This document shows positions 11,121-22,929 of a stretch of DNA of 64,000 bases, one piece after another. This stretch comes from Trichopria drosophilae (Eukaryota > Arthropoda > Insecta > Hymenoptera > Diapriidae): assembly GCA_030407085.1 (NCBI GenBank), contig CM059586.1, positions 28,073,501 to 28,137,500 on the forward strand. Direction: 5' to 3'. Below the pieces are notes generated by a model, which saw only the letters and a list, made by a program, of their open reading frames with translations, searched no databases and was not told the DNA's origin. Each line of letters opens with the position of its first letter. Within the stretch, counting starts at the first letter, position 1. The translations under genes were made by a program, and so were the position numbers.

Positions 11121-13259
11121 ATCGCTGATCTTTGATATATTTGACCCTTCCCGGACGTTTGCCATCTCTGGATACGATTCGTGGCATATGGACAAATTTT
11201 TGATGTCTACAAAAAGTTCTAAGAAATACTCAACAATTCAATAATGTTATGCAAAAGAAAAAACAATTTTACAAGTTTTTACCGAATTATCAAATTCTTA
11301 AACGTGAAAAATGTCCATTAATTGTTTATTTTCGTTCCGTTCAAAATACACAGCAGCTAATGAAAACATTAATTTCAATTCCATTTACACATTTTTCATT
11401 TCCTTATAATGCACGAAAATTGTTTTAATCCCTTTTGTCCCAAAAGTCCAAAAAATGGACGAAACTTTCGCCTTAAAAAAAATTGAAATAAGTCAAGATC
11501 GATGGTTTCGATTTTATTGAAAAAAAAAAAACGATTTTTCAACGTTTTTTTTGCAAGAATCGCATTTTTTGACATTGAAAGAACAATACTGATAATTGCA
11601 AAACGTACTAATCGCATATTGGTGCTCAGCCCTTTCTTGTCACGATAGATTTTAAAAAAATGGAAGCTTCAACTGTCAATTATTTGGCCGCGTAACGGTT
11701 ATGGAGAATTGGGATGAAAACAAAATTATCATTAATCATTTGTCAATACTTGATCTCATCATGATTCATTCATAAACTCAAATTAATCTCATACAATGGG
11801 TTTTTACGAATTGTTTGTTTGATTTTCACTTAATTCCCGACGTTTTCGTATTTTTACGCGTAAAATTGAAAATGTTCTTGCACGATTGTGACCTATCAAT
11901 AATCGGTTTATAACCTAAAAATTGAGTGCCTCAAGACAATTTACATGGACATTGCTGCAATCATTTTGCAAAAGTATTTTTTCGAAATAATGATCATAAC
12001 TTTTTTTATTCTATTTGCCGGCTGATTTTGAACACGGGATTCAAAAGAAAAGGCTCGAAACTATCGGTCTTGGCTTATATTATTTTTTTTACGGCGTCTT
12101 GAACAAACGTTACAGCGCTGAAAGTTTCATTCATTTTTCGGACATTCCGGACGAAAAGGATTCAACAAAAAGTTTATTATGCTTTAGATATGTTCAAATT
12201 AATAAAAAAAACTTATGTTATAAAAAATTATTGAAAATATAAATACAAGTTGCCTAGTAAAACAATCAAACCTAATTATCAGCATTTTAGCAAAGAATTA
12301 CATATACAAAATATCGAGAAAATCCTATTTCTTATTTACTGTACAATTACGTTAAATACTAATGGTTGAATATATGTCTTAAACTGATCCAGGGTTTTTA
12401 TTCTTTTTATCAATAATACAGAATATAAATATATATGTAACTAAATTTGGAGTAATGAATGAGTTTGTTTAAAGAGTTACTAAAATCTACTGGAACTGTA
12501 CAAATTATTTTTAGAATTTTGATACACCTTACACAACCCACAATAAAAGAAACTGGAATAAACTACGCATTTAGTCACGTGGTTCATTATTTTAATGTAT
12601 GGGTCCTGAATAAAATTAAAATTAAAAAAAAACAAAATAGATTTTACGATTTCAGGATTCAGGGTGTGTTCAACCTTGCTGATGCATTTTAAACAGGACG
12701 AGGACGTGTGCATGTATGCGCGTGCGAGAGACTGAATAAAATCAGATATTAAAACGTTATTTTCTAGGAAAATGTGTGACGTCTTCGCAAACAAAGATCT
12801 GAAAAGATTTAAACCCGTTTTTATTGAAATATTTATAATTATTCTTATTGATAAAATGAAAGTTTGTAAATGTAGAGATTCAAAATAATTTTTCGTACTA
12901 TTTTACTTTCTTTCTCTTTTGTATTTTTATTGATGAAAATTTTAATGTTTGTGAAAGATTTTATATTTCATGACATTTCCAACTTGCAATAATATCTTTG
13001 CATAGATAGTTTTGTTCATAAACCGTTCAATTACTTTTACTTTTGATTGTCTATCAATATTTAATACATTACTTTGTAACGAAGAATCATTTTCGATGTA
13101 AAGAAGAACAATTTCGAAAATTTTAAAAAGAGGTGTCGATTATTTATTGAGATTCGAATATCTGAATCTTTTAAAAAGACTATTTTCTAGATTAAAAATG
13201 TCGAATCTAATACTTCAAACAATTAACTTTATAGTTTAATTTTTTTTCTACAACTTTGT
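11121..13259. other. AT-rich stretch, probably decayed repeat
   Basis: No gene is supported. The open frames of 73-104 codons here (for example 12480-12794 on the minus strand) have no coding character and overlap frames on the other strand. Long A and T runs at 11480-11560 suggest degraded repetitive DNA. Confidence 0.35.
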
Positions 13260-13625
13260 GTATTGGGCATTTTTTTTGGTCCCTGATTACGAACGCGAAA
13301 CTTGATTTGCTAAATTCACAATTTAATCTTGAAAATCTTAATATTTTTGCAAAACTCTGTATTAGGGGAGTTTTCTTAGCAGTTGATTACAATTCTTCTT
13401 CTTCGGTACTAAGGAGCTAATCGAGCATTCGAAAATTTTCCATTTTGAGTAATCTAAGAAAGTCCCAAAATGCCAAAACAAAAATGGCGTTCGATTTTAA
13501 TAATACTTGGTATAGGTAGATTTTTTGGGTCGCGAATATGGAGTCAGATTTTGGATCAGCCATTTGGAATATCCAAAATATGATTTGAGATTCGTAATCA
13601 ACGACCCCAAAAACCCTTGATTAAC
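13260..13625. repeat. GTCGCTGATTACGAA-type dispersed repeat, copy 1, with a 95-bp palindrome
   Basis: TTTTTTTGGTCCCTGATTAC (about 13271) and TTTTTTGGGTCGCGAATATG (13521) are diverged copies of the same unit. The second is mirrored by TTCGTAATCAACGACCCCAA at 13591, so 13521-13615 is an imperfect palindrome closed by 'ttttggat...atccaaaa'. Related blocks lie at 30.8, 44.9 and 60.2 kb. It is probably an old satellite-like or transposon-derived family. Confidence 0.65.
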
Positions 13626-13689
13626 AAGTTTCCAACGGTTTTATAAACTTTTTATGCATAAAATGAGTGAACACAATGTCATACTACTT

Positions 13690-13933
13690 CAGGGCGAAGA
13701 TTTTGAAAAAATTCTTGAAAACTACCATCTTCGTGGACGTATATTTTTGTTTTGACACATCGATTACGAAAATGAACAACGTCATTTAGACGTCTAGAAA
13801 TGGATTTGATTTTAATTGACATAAATTTCGGAATTTGTTAGTCTCATTTATACCATGATGAAGATTTGCGTTTTTCCGGCAGTCTGGGAAAAGTCCGAAA
13901 TGACGAAAATCTTCGTCATCGGCCGTCAAGGGG
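13690..13933 (-). mobile_element. piggyBac-like element end next to TTAA
   Basis: Read on the minus strand from 13933, the sequence begins directly after a TTAA (13934-13937) with CCCCTTGACGGCCGATGACG, then GAAGATTTTCGTCATTTCGG and a GGACTTTTCCCAGACTGCCGG-like block. CCC(T/C)TT next to TTAA is the hallmark of piggyBac-superfamily ends. The opposite end was not identified, so this is a truncated or strongly decayed copy. A related word (TTTTTCCCGGCAGTCTGCCG) reappears at 14245. The frames on both strands across 13786-14299 are mirror shadows of this repeat, not genes. Confidence 0.5.
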
Positions 13934-14099
13934 TTAAGAAATTCAAAATTGAGGTCATGCCCAAAATTTGCGACATGAATCGTATTCCTGATTTCCGTTT
14001 GCATTCGAAACCGTATCGTCGTTTTGAGCAATTGTTCGGAAATCAAAAAGGACTGAAAAACTTTGACAGGGCCGATTTCGATAAGGTTTAAGGACAAAC

Positions 14100-14345
14100 A
14101 AATTTGGCCTCGGCGATAAAACGGCGTTAATCTCGAGGTTGACTTTTTTTGTTCTTAGTGCAATAACGTAACGGAAGAGCGCGTGCTCAGAGTCTTGAGC
14201 GCACTTTCGAGCGAGGTGTCTCAAGTGCGGCTGTAAAGATAGGCTTTTTCCCGGCAGTCTGCCGACGCACCCGATAGACAAGTTTCCGGATATGTGCAAC
14301 GATCGCCGTTGCTTATCTCGAGCGAGTCGATTTCCTCTTGTTGGG
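14100..14345. other. G+C-richer block following the piggyBac-like end
   Basis: It shares the 'CCCGGCAGTCTG' word with the element at 13.69-13.93 kb and may be another portion or second copy of the same family. No coding frame is supported. Confidence 0.35.
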
Positions 14346-17140
14346 GCAACGAAAAAAAAAGAATGGTTTAATGGGATTACAGAAGAACTGCTGAAAAACC
14401 GGTACTTAATTGCACGCTTTACGCAAGAACAATGACATTAACTCCCAATGGTGCGCCCGTAATTGTTTAATTGATGTTTTGAAACTGTGACGGATAAAGA
14501 CATTTTTGCCATTCCTCCTATAATTTATGCATTTTTTTCGTCCGAAAACTGCACTTCTATTTTTATTGTCCTTCCTTTTAAGATTTTGTTTATTTTCTAT
14601 TATATCATTGCCGTATAAATTATCTTCTACTTTTTCCTGTACATCGAGTAATTTCTCTTTTTTACAGATTTTCTCTCGAAGGCAATAGAAATAAATTTTA
14701 TATGTCATAAAATGATAGGACCACGCAAAAGATTCATTTGCAAAATCTGTCGCAGTTTGCTAAGAGACTCTGAGGACATCATAAAAAAATGTTTTCTTTA
14801 ATAATAACTTTTTTTTCATAATTTGTGAAATATTCGCTGATATTGTGATGAACGAATGATTCAGAATGATTCCAGAGCTAAGAAATAAGTTGAACTGCAA
14901 TGGAAAAATAGCAGGTTTCTTATTCTCACATAGAATTCAAGTTTTCAATTTCGATTTCATAAATTCTCATTATCACAGCATTTTTAAGAAATGTTTATCA
15001 TTTTTTAGTTACAGCTTTAAAAAAATATTAAAAAAAACAGGGCACTCAAACGCCATTTTGAGGTCGTTCCAATGAAGTAGGGTAAACAATAACATTTTTC
15101 TTAAAATTTAAATATTTTATCCACATTTGTCCATATTTTTAATAGAATTCCAATATTCTGATATCTCGAACAAAATTTATACGACTAAATATTTCAAAAT
15201 TGTTTGGTAATAATTTTTTTCAAATTTGACGCCATGTTGGATTTGCTGGTGGTTGGAATAAAATTTTGACTTCGAATAGTAGGTTTAGTACTTTTCAAAT
15301 TGCTTCAACTTATACTTTGGTACGAAATACTTTATTGAAGTTAAAAAGTAATAAATGTAAACAACTGTATTATTTACAATATGAGGAGTTCTGTTCAAAA
15401 TAAAGAATAATGCTTTAAAGAAACTTTCCAAACTCAGTAACTTACTATAATCCAATAACTTAACATTTAAGTTATTAGTTTAAAAATACTTTTAAATCAT
15501 CTCATATATCAAATTTTAATGAAATCGTGTAAGGCTGGAGGAAAACGAATAAAAAACGCTAATAGTAATTTGTGTGTTTTTTTCGTTTATTTTATTGTTT
15601 TTAATCGGTTTGACTAAAATTTGGCATTTCTTGTAAAACTACACTTCTTCTACGTAACCTACTTAATCATAAACATATATCTAAAACGATACAATTGATA
15701 ATTTCTGAATATTTAATTATACGTTAATAATTCTATTGCAAGTTCACAAGTAACAATATTCATTTCCTTTGGACATGTAATTTTGGTTGCACTTTTTACC
15801 TACAATTTACGCACTACGGTTAAAATCCATTATCATAATCTAAGTACAAATACGTTTTTATCTACCGCATTTGTTCCGGGTACTAAAATTTCGGCACCAC
15901 AAAAACCCGACAATAAGCGGTTAACCTGGTATGTATTAACTTACACTACACTGTTGTAGTTAGTGAATATTTTGAGAATATTCCCTAAATTTCAGAGACG
16001 AAATAGTAATTTTCCGAAACGATTTTTAGTTACAATTTAGTAATTTGAAGAAATTTTTTATAAATTTGCAATTCATTTCGTAATTCTGTGTACTTTTGAA
16101 ATATGTTCTCAATGTAGTATTCAGTAATCTGATTTTCTAGTATTAAGTTTCTGCGGTTAGTGCTAAGTATCGGTAATTTCCTAAAATTACTAATATTATA
16201 TGTAAATCAGTAACATATCACTATGTAAATAAGTGATATATTGTATAAATTTCAACAGTGAAATAACCAAGGAAGATGTTTGAACTTTTATAATTTACAA
16301 AATAAAAGTATTAATATTTATCGATTAATACAGATTACAAATATGAATAAGTAAAATTTTTTTTATTTAAGTAAATAGAACAATCATTAGGTTATTAGCA
16401 GCAAGTATATAATAAATCAAAATATAATTAAAAAGTTAATAGGCAAATAAAACAATGATTTTAATGTTTTATTAGTAAATTAATATGATTATTTGAATTT
16501 CTACAAAATTTCACTACTTGAATCGGTTCGAGTCATGATCTGCATATTGTGTACAAATAATTTAGTTCTTCCTTCTACCGCTAGTCGTCACTGTACTCGC
16601 CGCTGCAATAAGTTTCGCGATAGAGAAGTAAGTGGGTCTTCAGTATATAAGAAATATATTATAAACTAGAAAGTTTTTTTGCATCGGATTAGCTGCCATT
16701 TACAACCATAAAGCAAAACTTTTTATGTTTTTTTCAAATAGTGTAAGTAAAATTAGTGTTTTAACTCAAGTCTTTTTATACCAATTTGTATACCATATTG
16801 TCACATTGTTAAACAATTTTTTTAGTAATAATAAACTGAAGAAGGCACACATTGGTTGCCGAAACGTATAAAAAAAAACCATATAGTCTCTATTCGATAG
16901 ACCGTCACACCGAGAAACCTTTAAAATTCTTCATAAGAATTTTCTATTAATATTCATCAAGCGGTCGAGAAGAAATTTTGAAGATGGTAGTCATGCCTAT
17001 TCTATTTTATAAACTAGAAATTATAAATTCATAGTTACATTAAATAATTGTTATTGTGACGTATTTTTCTTACGAAGTGTTTCAACGTGATCCTGTTTAA
17101 CTTCTGTATATGTATTGGTTTTGGCGTAAAGTTCAATGTA
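14346..17140. other. AT-rich stretch with weak repeat remnants
   Basis: No gene is seen. 'cgccattttgaggtcgttcc' (15050) and 'gacgccatgttggatttgct' (15228) look like diverged pieces of the 'tggcggatccaatatgg' repeat. At 16836-16867 lies the CTGAAGA...GCCGAAACGT motif described separately. The rest is featureless. Confidence 0.4.
16836..16867 (+). other. CTGAAGAAGGC...GCCGAAACGT hairpin motif
   Basis: CTGAAGAAGGC and GCCGAAACGT surround a 10-base loop, with GGC/GCC pairing. Motifs of this form, C(T)GA(A/T)GA-stem-GAAACG, recur near ends of Penelope-like and other retroelements in animals and superficially resemble a hammerhead core. No reverse transcriptase or GIY-YIG remnant was found next to it, so the assignment is tentative. 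Confidence 0.35.
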
Positions 17141-17464
17141 CAGTAGTCCCCCTCAATATTTGCGGTCCCCATATTTGCTAACCCCTAATATTTGCCACTA
17201 GGTCCGTCCCAATATTTGCCTTACCCCTCGATTGCTGTTCCCATCACTTCTCACGGAGCGATAATTCTGTGTCGACATCACGCATGCGCGATGTAGGTAA
17301 GGTTAAACCATGGTTAAACTGATATCTTCTGGTCGACGCATGCGCGTTTTATAACTGTATGTCGGCGGAGTAGGTGAAAAATTCTTCCCCTCACTAGGCA
17401 AATGTTGGGATGGCTAGAAAAGGACAGACAAGAAGGACGAGGCAAATATTAGGGGGGACAACTG
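17141..17464. mobile_element. pogo/Tigger-like MITE, 324 bp
   Basis: The element runs from CAGTAGTCCCCCTCAATATT to GCAAATATTAGGGGGGACAA followed by CTG, so the ends are inverted repeats starting CAGT. A TA dinucleotide lies on the left flank and TTA on the right. CAGT ends with TA targets fit the pogo/Tigger branch of Tc1/mariner. The left end iterates a (C)CCCTAATATTTGC-type word four times and the right end mirrors it. The centre contains two copies of a GCATGCGCG word near GTCGAC. There is no transposase, so it is non-autonomous. Confidence 0.85.
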
Positions 17465-18470
17465 TTATTAACTTCCATAAATAATTAAAAGATTAATTTA
17501 AAGTAAATTACTAGTTGTATGAAATACTAACACTAACATGTTATATATTTCATCATGTTTTTAAATAAAAAATAGAAATAGCAACATGAAGAATTCAGGA
17601 GTACAGATGTTTACCTGACTTTTTATGTCAAATTTATTAATTTTCTACTATGTTTAACTATTTTCATTTTATATTTTCGCTCATGATAATTAATGTAATA
17701 TTATACACGGTCAGATTGTATTAAAATGTGAATTTGTCACGTGTTATACTCCCACACGCAATAATCAAGTATAACTGTGAACGTTGAACATGTGCTTGTA
17801 TTTTCAAAGAAGGCTATCTTGTTATTTTAGAATTGAATCGAGACTTTATTCAAAAATTTTTACAATTTCGATTAAATAAATAAAAATATTTGAAACGACC
17901 TCAAGAACCAAGTGCACTAAAGATCGTTCGTGGGTGAAGAGATCGAAGCTGAAATAGCTGCGGTTTACAAGCTCGGGGTGCGGAAGTCGAAGACGGATCC
18001 TTTCTATGCATAACCCGTTGATTTACTGCCAGAAATATATCGGTGTAAGCGTTTCTTACATTGCCTCTGCCGAGAATCGCAAACACTTTTTCAAGGCTTT
18101 ATACGAATGCCCGTTCGTTCCATGCGTAATCTACAGGGTGTTTTCTTTAGCAACAAATTTGTGATTCATTCCGCATGTCAATAATGCCAAGTGTTTTTAG
18201 TACACTCCTTTTTCAGCTACATTTTTTGGTGGGTTTGTTTTGTTTGTAATTCAGTTCAATATTTCCTTTAATTTGTTGCTATTCTTATAAGAAACGGTAA
18301 ACTTTTGCTTCAAACCATTTTATAACCGGTATTTTTTTTATTTTTATTCTTTCTGAACGAATCATTCGTATTTTGCCTCACTTCATGCGAATTACTATTT
18401 TGGTGTTTCACTTCCCTTCATTCCCATATAGAAGAGAAATATCCCGACGACATTTTCAGAATATTACTTT
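17465..18470. other. AT-rich stretch with a G+C-richer block at 17890-18110
   Basis: The block at 17890-18110 is less AT-rich and non-repetitive. Its minus-strand open frame (17901-18086) has no recognisable features. The remainder is featureless. Confidence 0.35.
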
Positions 18471-18474
18471 GAAA

Positions 18475-19200
18475 CATTAAAATTCTGGAGATGTTCTCAG
18501 GGACATTTTAGAGACACCCCCGGAACGTCTTATGCCCGCTTTTTGATATTCTGGTGACATCTGTAATATTCTAGAGACATTGTAGAGATATTCTGAGTTT
18601 ATTTTGCAATACAACATATACATTTTGGACATTTCGTTCGTAAAGAAAGCTTAAAAAATAGAATGAATTATTATACACATTAAATTTGATTTTTATTATT
18701 ATGTATGTGTCGTTAGATATGTTATGACGGAATATAGTTTTCAATTGCGCTCGCAAATTAATCTGTAAACCTTAAAATAAATTACCCCCATCGAGGATCC
18801 AACCCGGGTCTTCCGTTTATTATGCTGCCGTCTTAACTATTTCGCTACGCTCGCAGATGTATTATGGTTGAAGATATCTACATCATATTCTACCATATGT
18901 ATAGAATGTCTCAAATGAAATATTTCCAGAATGTCTCATCTGCAATGTTCTGCAATATTTTCTGAGCAACACATTCGGGCGACATCAAATTTGAAATGTT
19001 GTGAGACATCTCGAATACCACATCTCTAATACTCTGAGAATCATACATACAGAATGTTTCAAATGAAATGTTATCAGAATATCTCATTTGCAACATTTTG
19101 TTTGAGACATTTCGGAATATTCTGGAGATGCTGCAATTGCAATATTTCAATTGTTTGTGATATTCTGGGGATATTCTGGAGATTTTATTTCTTTGTGGGC
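18475..19200. repeat. ATTCTGGAGACAT / AGAATGTCTCAAATGAAAT repeat, two parts
   Basis: 18475-18605 repeats words such as ATTCTGG(A)GACATT and ATTCTAGAGACATTGTAGAG. 18903-18949 and 19051-19098 are direct repeats (AGAATGTCTCAAATGAAATA versus AGAATGTTTCAAATGAAATG, both continuing to CAGAAT-TCTCAT-TGCAA) with a 148-bp period. The right edge is GGGGATATTCTGGAGATTTT. Mixed forward and inverted GACATTCT/AGAATGTC words indicate a MITE-like or satellite family. The middle, 18610-18900, is different and holds a tRNA-like sequence. The minus-strand open frame at 18911-19297 is a by-product of the repeats. Confidence 0.65.
18787..18856 (-). repeat. tRNA-like SINE head
   Basis: On the minus strand, GCGTAGCGAAATAGTTAAGA supplies an A-box-like TAGCGAAATAGT, and about 30 bases on, AGACCCGGGTTGGATCCTCG supplies a B-box-like GGGTTGGATCC, where the canonical form is GGTTCGANTCC. 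Spacing fits an RNA polymerase III internal promoter. The sequence cannot fold as a clean tRNA, so a tRNA-derived SINE head embedded in the surrounding repeat is more likely than a tRNA gene. Confidence 0.6.
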
Positions 19201-21830
19201 ATACAGCCATTTCGCAGTTATATTTTATGCTATTTGTTTCCTTTTTTATACATATTAAACGATTGGTTTTTAACATACACCACAGCCCAATAAACATTTT
19301 TATGGAACGACGATATTGCGCATGCGCACAAATTTTCCTTCTCTATGTTTACATTATTTTCTGAAAACAATTAATTGTTTTGGTTATATCGCAAGGACAA
19401 CTTTTTTCCTTATTTGTGTGCGAGCGTTATTTGTTTATTTACGAGTGTTTGAATGATGCAAAAATACCATAAGATATTCCCATTTTAACTTATAATACAC
19501 ATATATAATACAAAAAATTAAACTGATTTAAAAATGGTCAGAGCTAAAGCTGTAATGGTTATCCAAATTCGTTTACGTTTCTTGTAATCTTTCGGTTAAT
19601 TTTCGATATATGCAAAAGATCATCTTTCAGACATATTTTTGCTTATTGGGAGGTTATGAAAATAGACCGCACCATTCTTTAAAATAATCGCACTAAATTA
19701 CGTAAGAATGGTTGATGAAATCGATTTAAAGTAGTTTGTCTATTAAAAATGTTCAGATTTGTAAACAGGTTTGGATATTAAAAACGAAATTCCGTCACTA
19801 TTATGTTCATATCCTAAGAGAACTTTACAAAACAATGGTACAGAAAAATAAATTGTGTAACTTTTTTAGAAAATTATTACACTTTCGTGTAGTGTACTTT
19901 GTGGGCACAGATCAACGTAGTTCCTCTTATCGCCACTAGGTGTGGTTGCAATGTTTACATTCTATCTCCGTTTCACAACTTCGACTCCCGTTGTAGATAC
20001 GGAGTTTCGTTTGAAGGCAGTGGATTCTTCTCATTAGCTCCTTAAATGCACAAAATGTACAGATGTATTATGCTTTTATACATGTGTAATTATTACATTT
20101 TTGAGCCGATTATACTTGAAATCTTGTTTTTGTTTCCAATAATTATTAAAAAGAAAGAAAAAGTAATGATATTATTCAAAACAATAGCTAGTATCGAACG
20201 TAAATAGTTTTAGACACTAGTGAACGAAGAAGCATTCATAAACATCAAAATATTCTATAGCAAATCTATTCTTTGTTGTTATCGTTTCATAATATTCCCT
20301 TATTTTAAGATTTTTCTTACGACACTTAAATTCAGTTACAATTATGAGTAGCATCGCGTTTTTTTACTCCAATAAATAGTTTCATTGTTTCCATGCAAAG
20401 TTTGGTATTTTGATGCAGTTTAATCTTTATGCATTGTTCGAATTAAACTGTGACAAAATAATGTGAAGTGACTGACAAAAATCGAATTTTTCCCGGATGA
20501 CATTAAAATTAAAATCAAACGAAACTTTTTGTTGTATTACAAAAAATAAATCATATATTACAAAAAAATCACCAGTTTTATCAAATTCAAGACGATAATT
20601 TCTTATACATATTTATAAATGCCATTGGAATTTTCCATCTGAAAACCGTTTTTCAAGATTTTTTTATTTGTTTTTCTGGTATATTATCGCCTGTATTAAT
20701 TTACTTTGACAAATGTTTTCTTTTAAGGCCACACCTTTAATTTTGATGCTGGTCTTAAAATCCTTTATCAAGCATGTTTACTTAGGTAGACACAGATATT
20801 TAGATTGAACAGTATAAAGATGACACTTAAATAAAAATTAATATTATCTTTTTCAAATATTTGTCAACTGTTCTAAATTTCTAAATGCGAAAGATTATTC
20901 ATGAAGTGTTTGCATTAATAGGTTTCACTTTTTACCTTCGCTTTTCATCTTAATCTTTTTGAAGCTATCTAATTTATGATTCTTTGTTTGGTTTAGCGAA
21001 AATAACTTTCCAAATTTTGTAATGTTACTTTATCAATTTTGAAATTTTATTGTAAATTGTTCATAATTAAATCCGAAGTCAAGAAAAATAAAGCCATTAA
21101 TTTACAATTTTTTCAAAATATTTTCTTCCAAGTTCTAGTAAAAAAAAATTAAAGTTCAATTTTGTTAGTTTTACATAGTTTTAAATACTTTATGACATTC
21201 ATATAATACTATTATTCATATTGTACATTTCTAGAACGGATGGTTGCTACTGATCTTTCAGGGGAAAAACTGCCTCTGATTAAAACTCAAAGGGAAAGAC
21301 TTATTTATTCGATTAGAATTCGGATGTTGAGGATATGGGACAAATTTTTATTTATGTTGCAGAAAAATGTTGGACCGTTTCGGGAATTTTCGAGAGAAGT
21401 TCTATAATACATTAAACGTTTCAAAAAAAGGTGCTGATTGTTTCTTGATAATATTTAAATGTTCTCTACTGCGTTTCACAAATCCTCAGCATCCGAACGT
21501 TCCATAATAATCAGTTCATTGGTATACATTTCACTTCAGTACGACTCATTCATCTAAATCGTAGCTAAAACTTTATTTCAATAATATTATGGACATGGCT
21601 TGGTTAGGACTTCTTCCTTCCAACTCTTAATTACATCATTTTAATTGTAAATTTTTAAAATATCTCTGTTTACGTCATGGGGGACACCAATTTGAAAAGT
21701 AATCATTATATCCAACCTTATCTTTGCAGAGTCAATTACTTTTTTGAAATCTAAGGAATTAAAATCAATCAATAGTATATTAAGAGATAACCGCCATTAC
21801 CGCAACGGTACTTTTATTTTCGTAAATTGT
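19201..21830. other. AT-rich non-coding stretch
   Basis: No gene, inverted repeat or duplication is supported. At 19900-20030 a slightly richer block includes 'cgccactaggtgtggttgca'. Everything else is low-complexity AT sequence. Confidence 0.4.
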
Positions 21831-21848
21831 CCGTATCGTCTGGATTCT

Positions 21849-22067
21849 TCAAAACAGAAACAAAGGCGCCAAACGGAACGCGTCCTCAGATTTACATAAA
21901 TCTTGAAAAGCTACGCGCCCAGGTGCGAAATCGAAAGTTACGGTTGGTTTAATATATTCGAAACGAATCTCGACTGGGATTGGATGAATTCTAAAAAGTT
22001 TAGCAAACGTGGGTAGGTCGTCCATGTTTGGCAGCGGCGTGAGAAGCGATGTTTGCATTTTTTTCAT
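21849..22067 (-). CDS. Candidate small ORF, 72 codons, function unknown
   Basis: The frame starts with ATG at 22067, 13 bases after an in-frame TGA (22080-22082), so it is closed at both ends. The product begins MKKMQTSLLTPLPNMDDLPT and ends in LAPLFLF. It is rich in proline and aromatic residues, has no Cys pattern, and shows no clear signal peptide or membrane segment. Composition, even codon choice and a G+C content above the flanks make it look more coding than any other small frame here. I recognise no family. It could be a micro-ORF, an exon of a longer gene or a remnant of one. No TATA box, splice site pair or poly(A) signal was convincingly linked to it. Confidence 0.3.
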   Translation of the reverse strand: MKKMQTSLLTPLPNMDDLPTFAKLFRIHPIPVEIRFEYIKPTVTFDFAPGRVAFQDLCKSEDAFRLAPLFLF

Positions 22068-22929
22068 AATTTTCCTAAATCACTCGGCCGTATAATGTTC
22101 AAAGACAAGACATTTGAATAAGAAAACAAAAAGGCAAGGCGTTGAATAGCGTGAAGGCTGAATGACAAGTAAGGACACTTGTATAATACACCGCGCAGCA
22201 AATACGGAATAGCGATTAAGAAACAGAAAAAGAAAATGCAAATAGCTCTGCAGCATTGATTGGTTACTTATGCGTAAATAACACGAGATGAATGAAGAGT
22301 ATGGCGTATAATCTTAAATGAATAATTATAAATCATAATATATAATTTAAATTACTCAGTAGTCGGATCACTTTATCTATCAGGTTTCCAACTTTTCCAA
22401 TAACCGTTGAACGGATATAATTATTATTTTATTTTATATATAATTATCATTTATGCATCAAACGGACGTGTATAACTTGCGTATTCTGAAACTTTTTGTA
22501 GTGATATTACACTTATATAAATACTCATAATTAAATATAAAAATTAGGTTATAATCGGAGTATTACGAACTCAAGTCTAATACAACAATATTCAAGTTCA
22601 TCTCTGAATATGACGCCTAGACTGGAATTCATAATCGCTTCTTAAGGTATCTACAATACTTATCTTTCTATAAAAGGACAGGGATAAGTAATACTTAAAT
22701 AATAAGAATCTACTACAAAGTCCAGTCGTTAAGTGCCAAAATGACGTCTACACCTCTTTTTCTTCCAGGGCATAAGTGGATAGGATATTGGCGATTGTTT
22801 TTCCAATCCAAATTTAGCCAATCATTTTGACATGAGAAATATAAAATATAAATTAAATTTAATAAATGTATTATTATTATAAAAAGTAAATAAACATCTG
22901 ATGACTCCTTATAGCTAGACGACAAAATC
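22068..22929. other. Moderately AT-rich stretch, nothing recognised
   Basis: 22080-22320 is somewhat richer in G and C and unique in the window. The rest is AT-rich. No repeat or gene is supported apart from the flanking candidates. Confidence 0.35.

Noticed and set aside
13786..14299. Frames of 103 and 114 codons on the minus strand and 78 on the plus strand
   Set aside because: They overlap each other in different frames and cover a piggyBac-like repeat end.
18911..19297. 128-codon minus-strand frame as a gene
   Set aside because: It runs through direct repeats of 148-bp period; the product simply mirrors the repeat.
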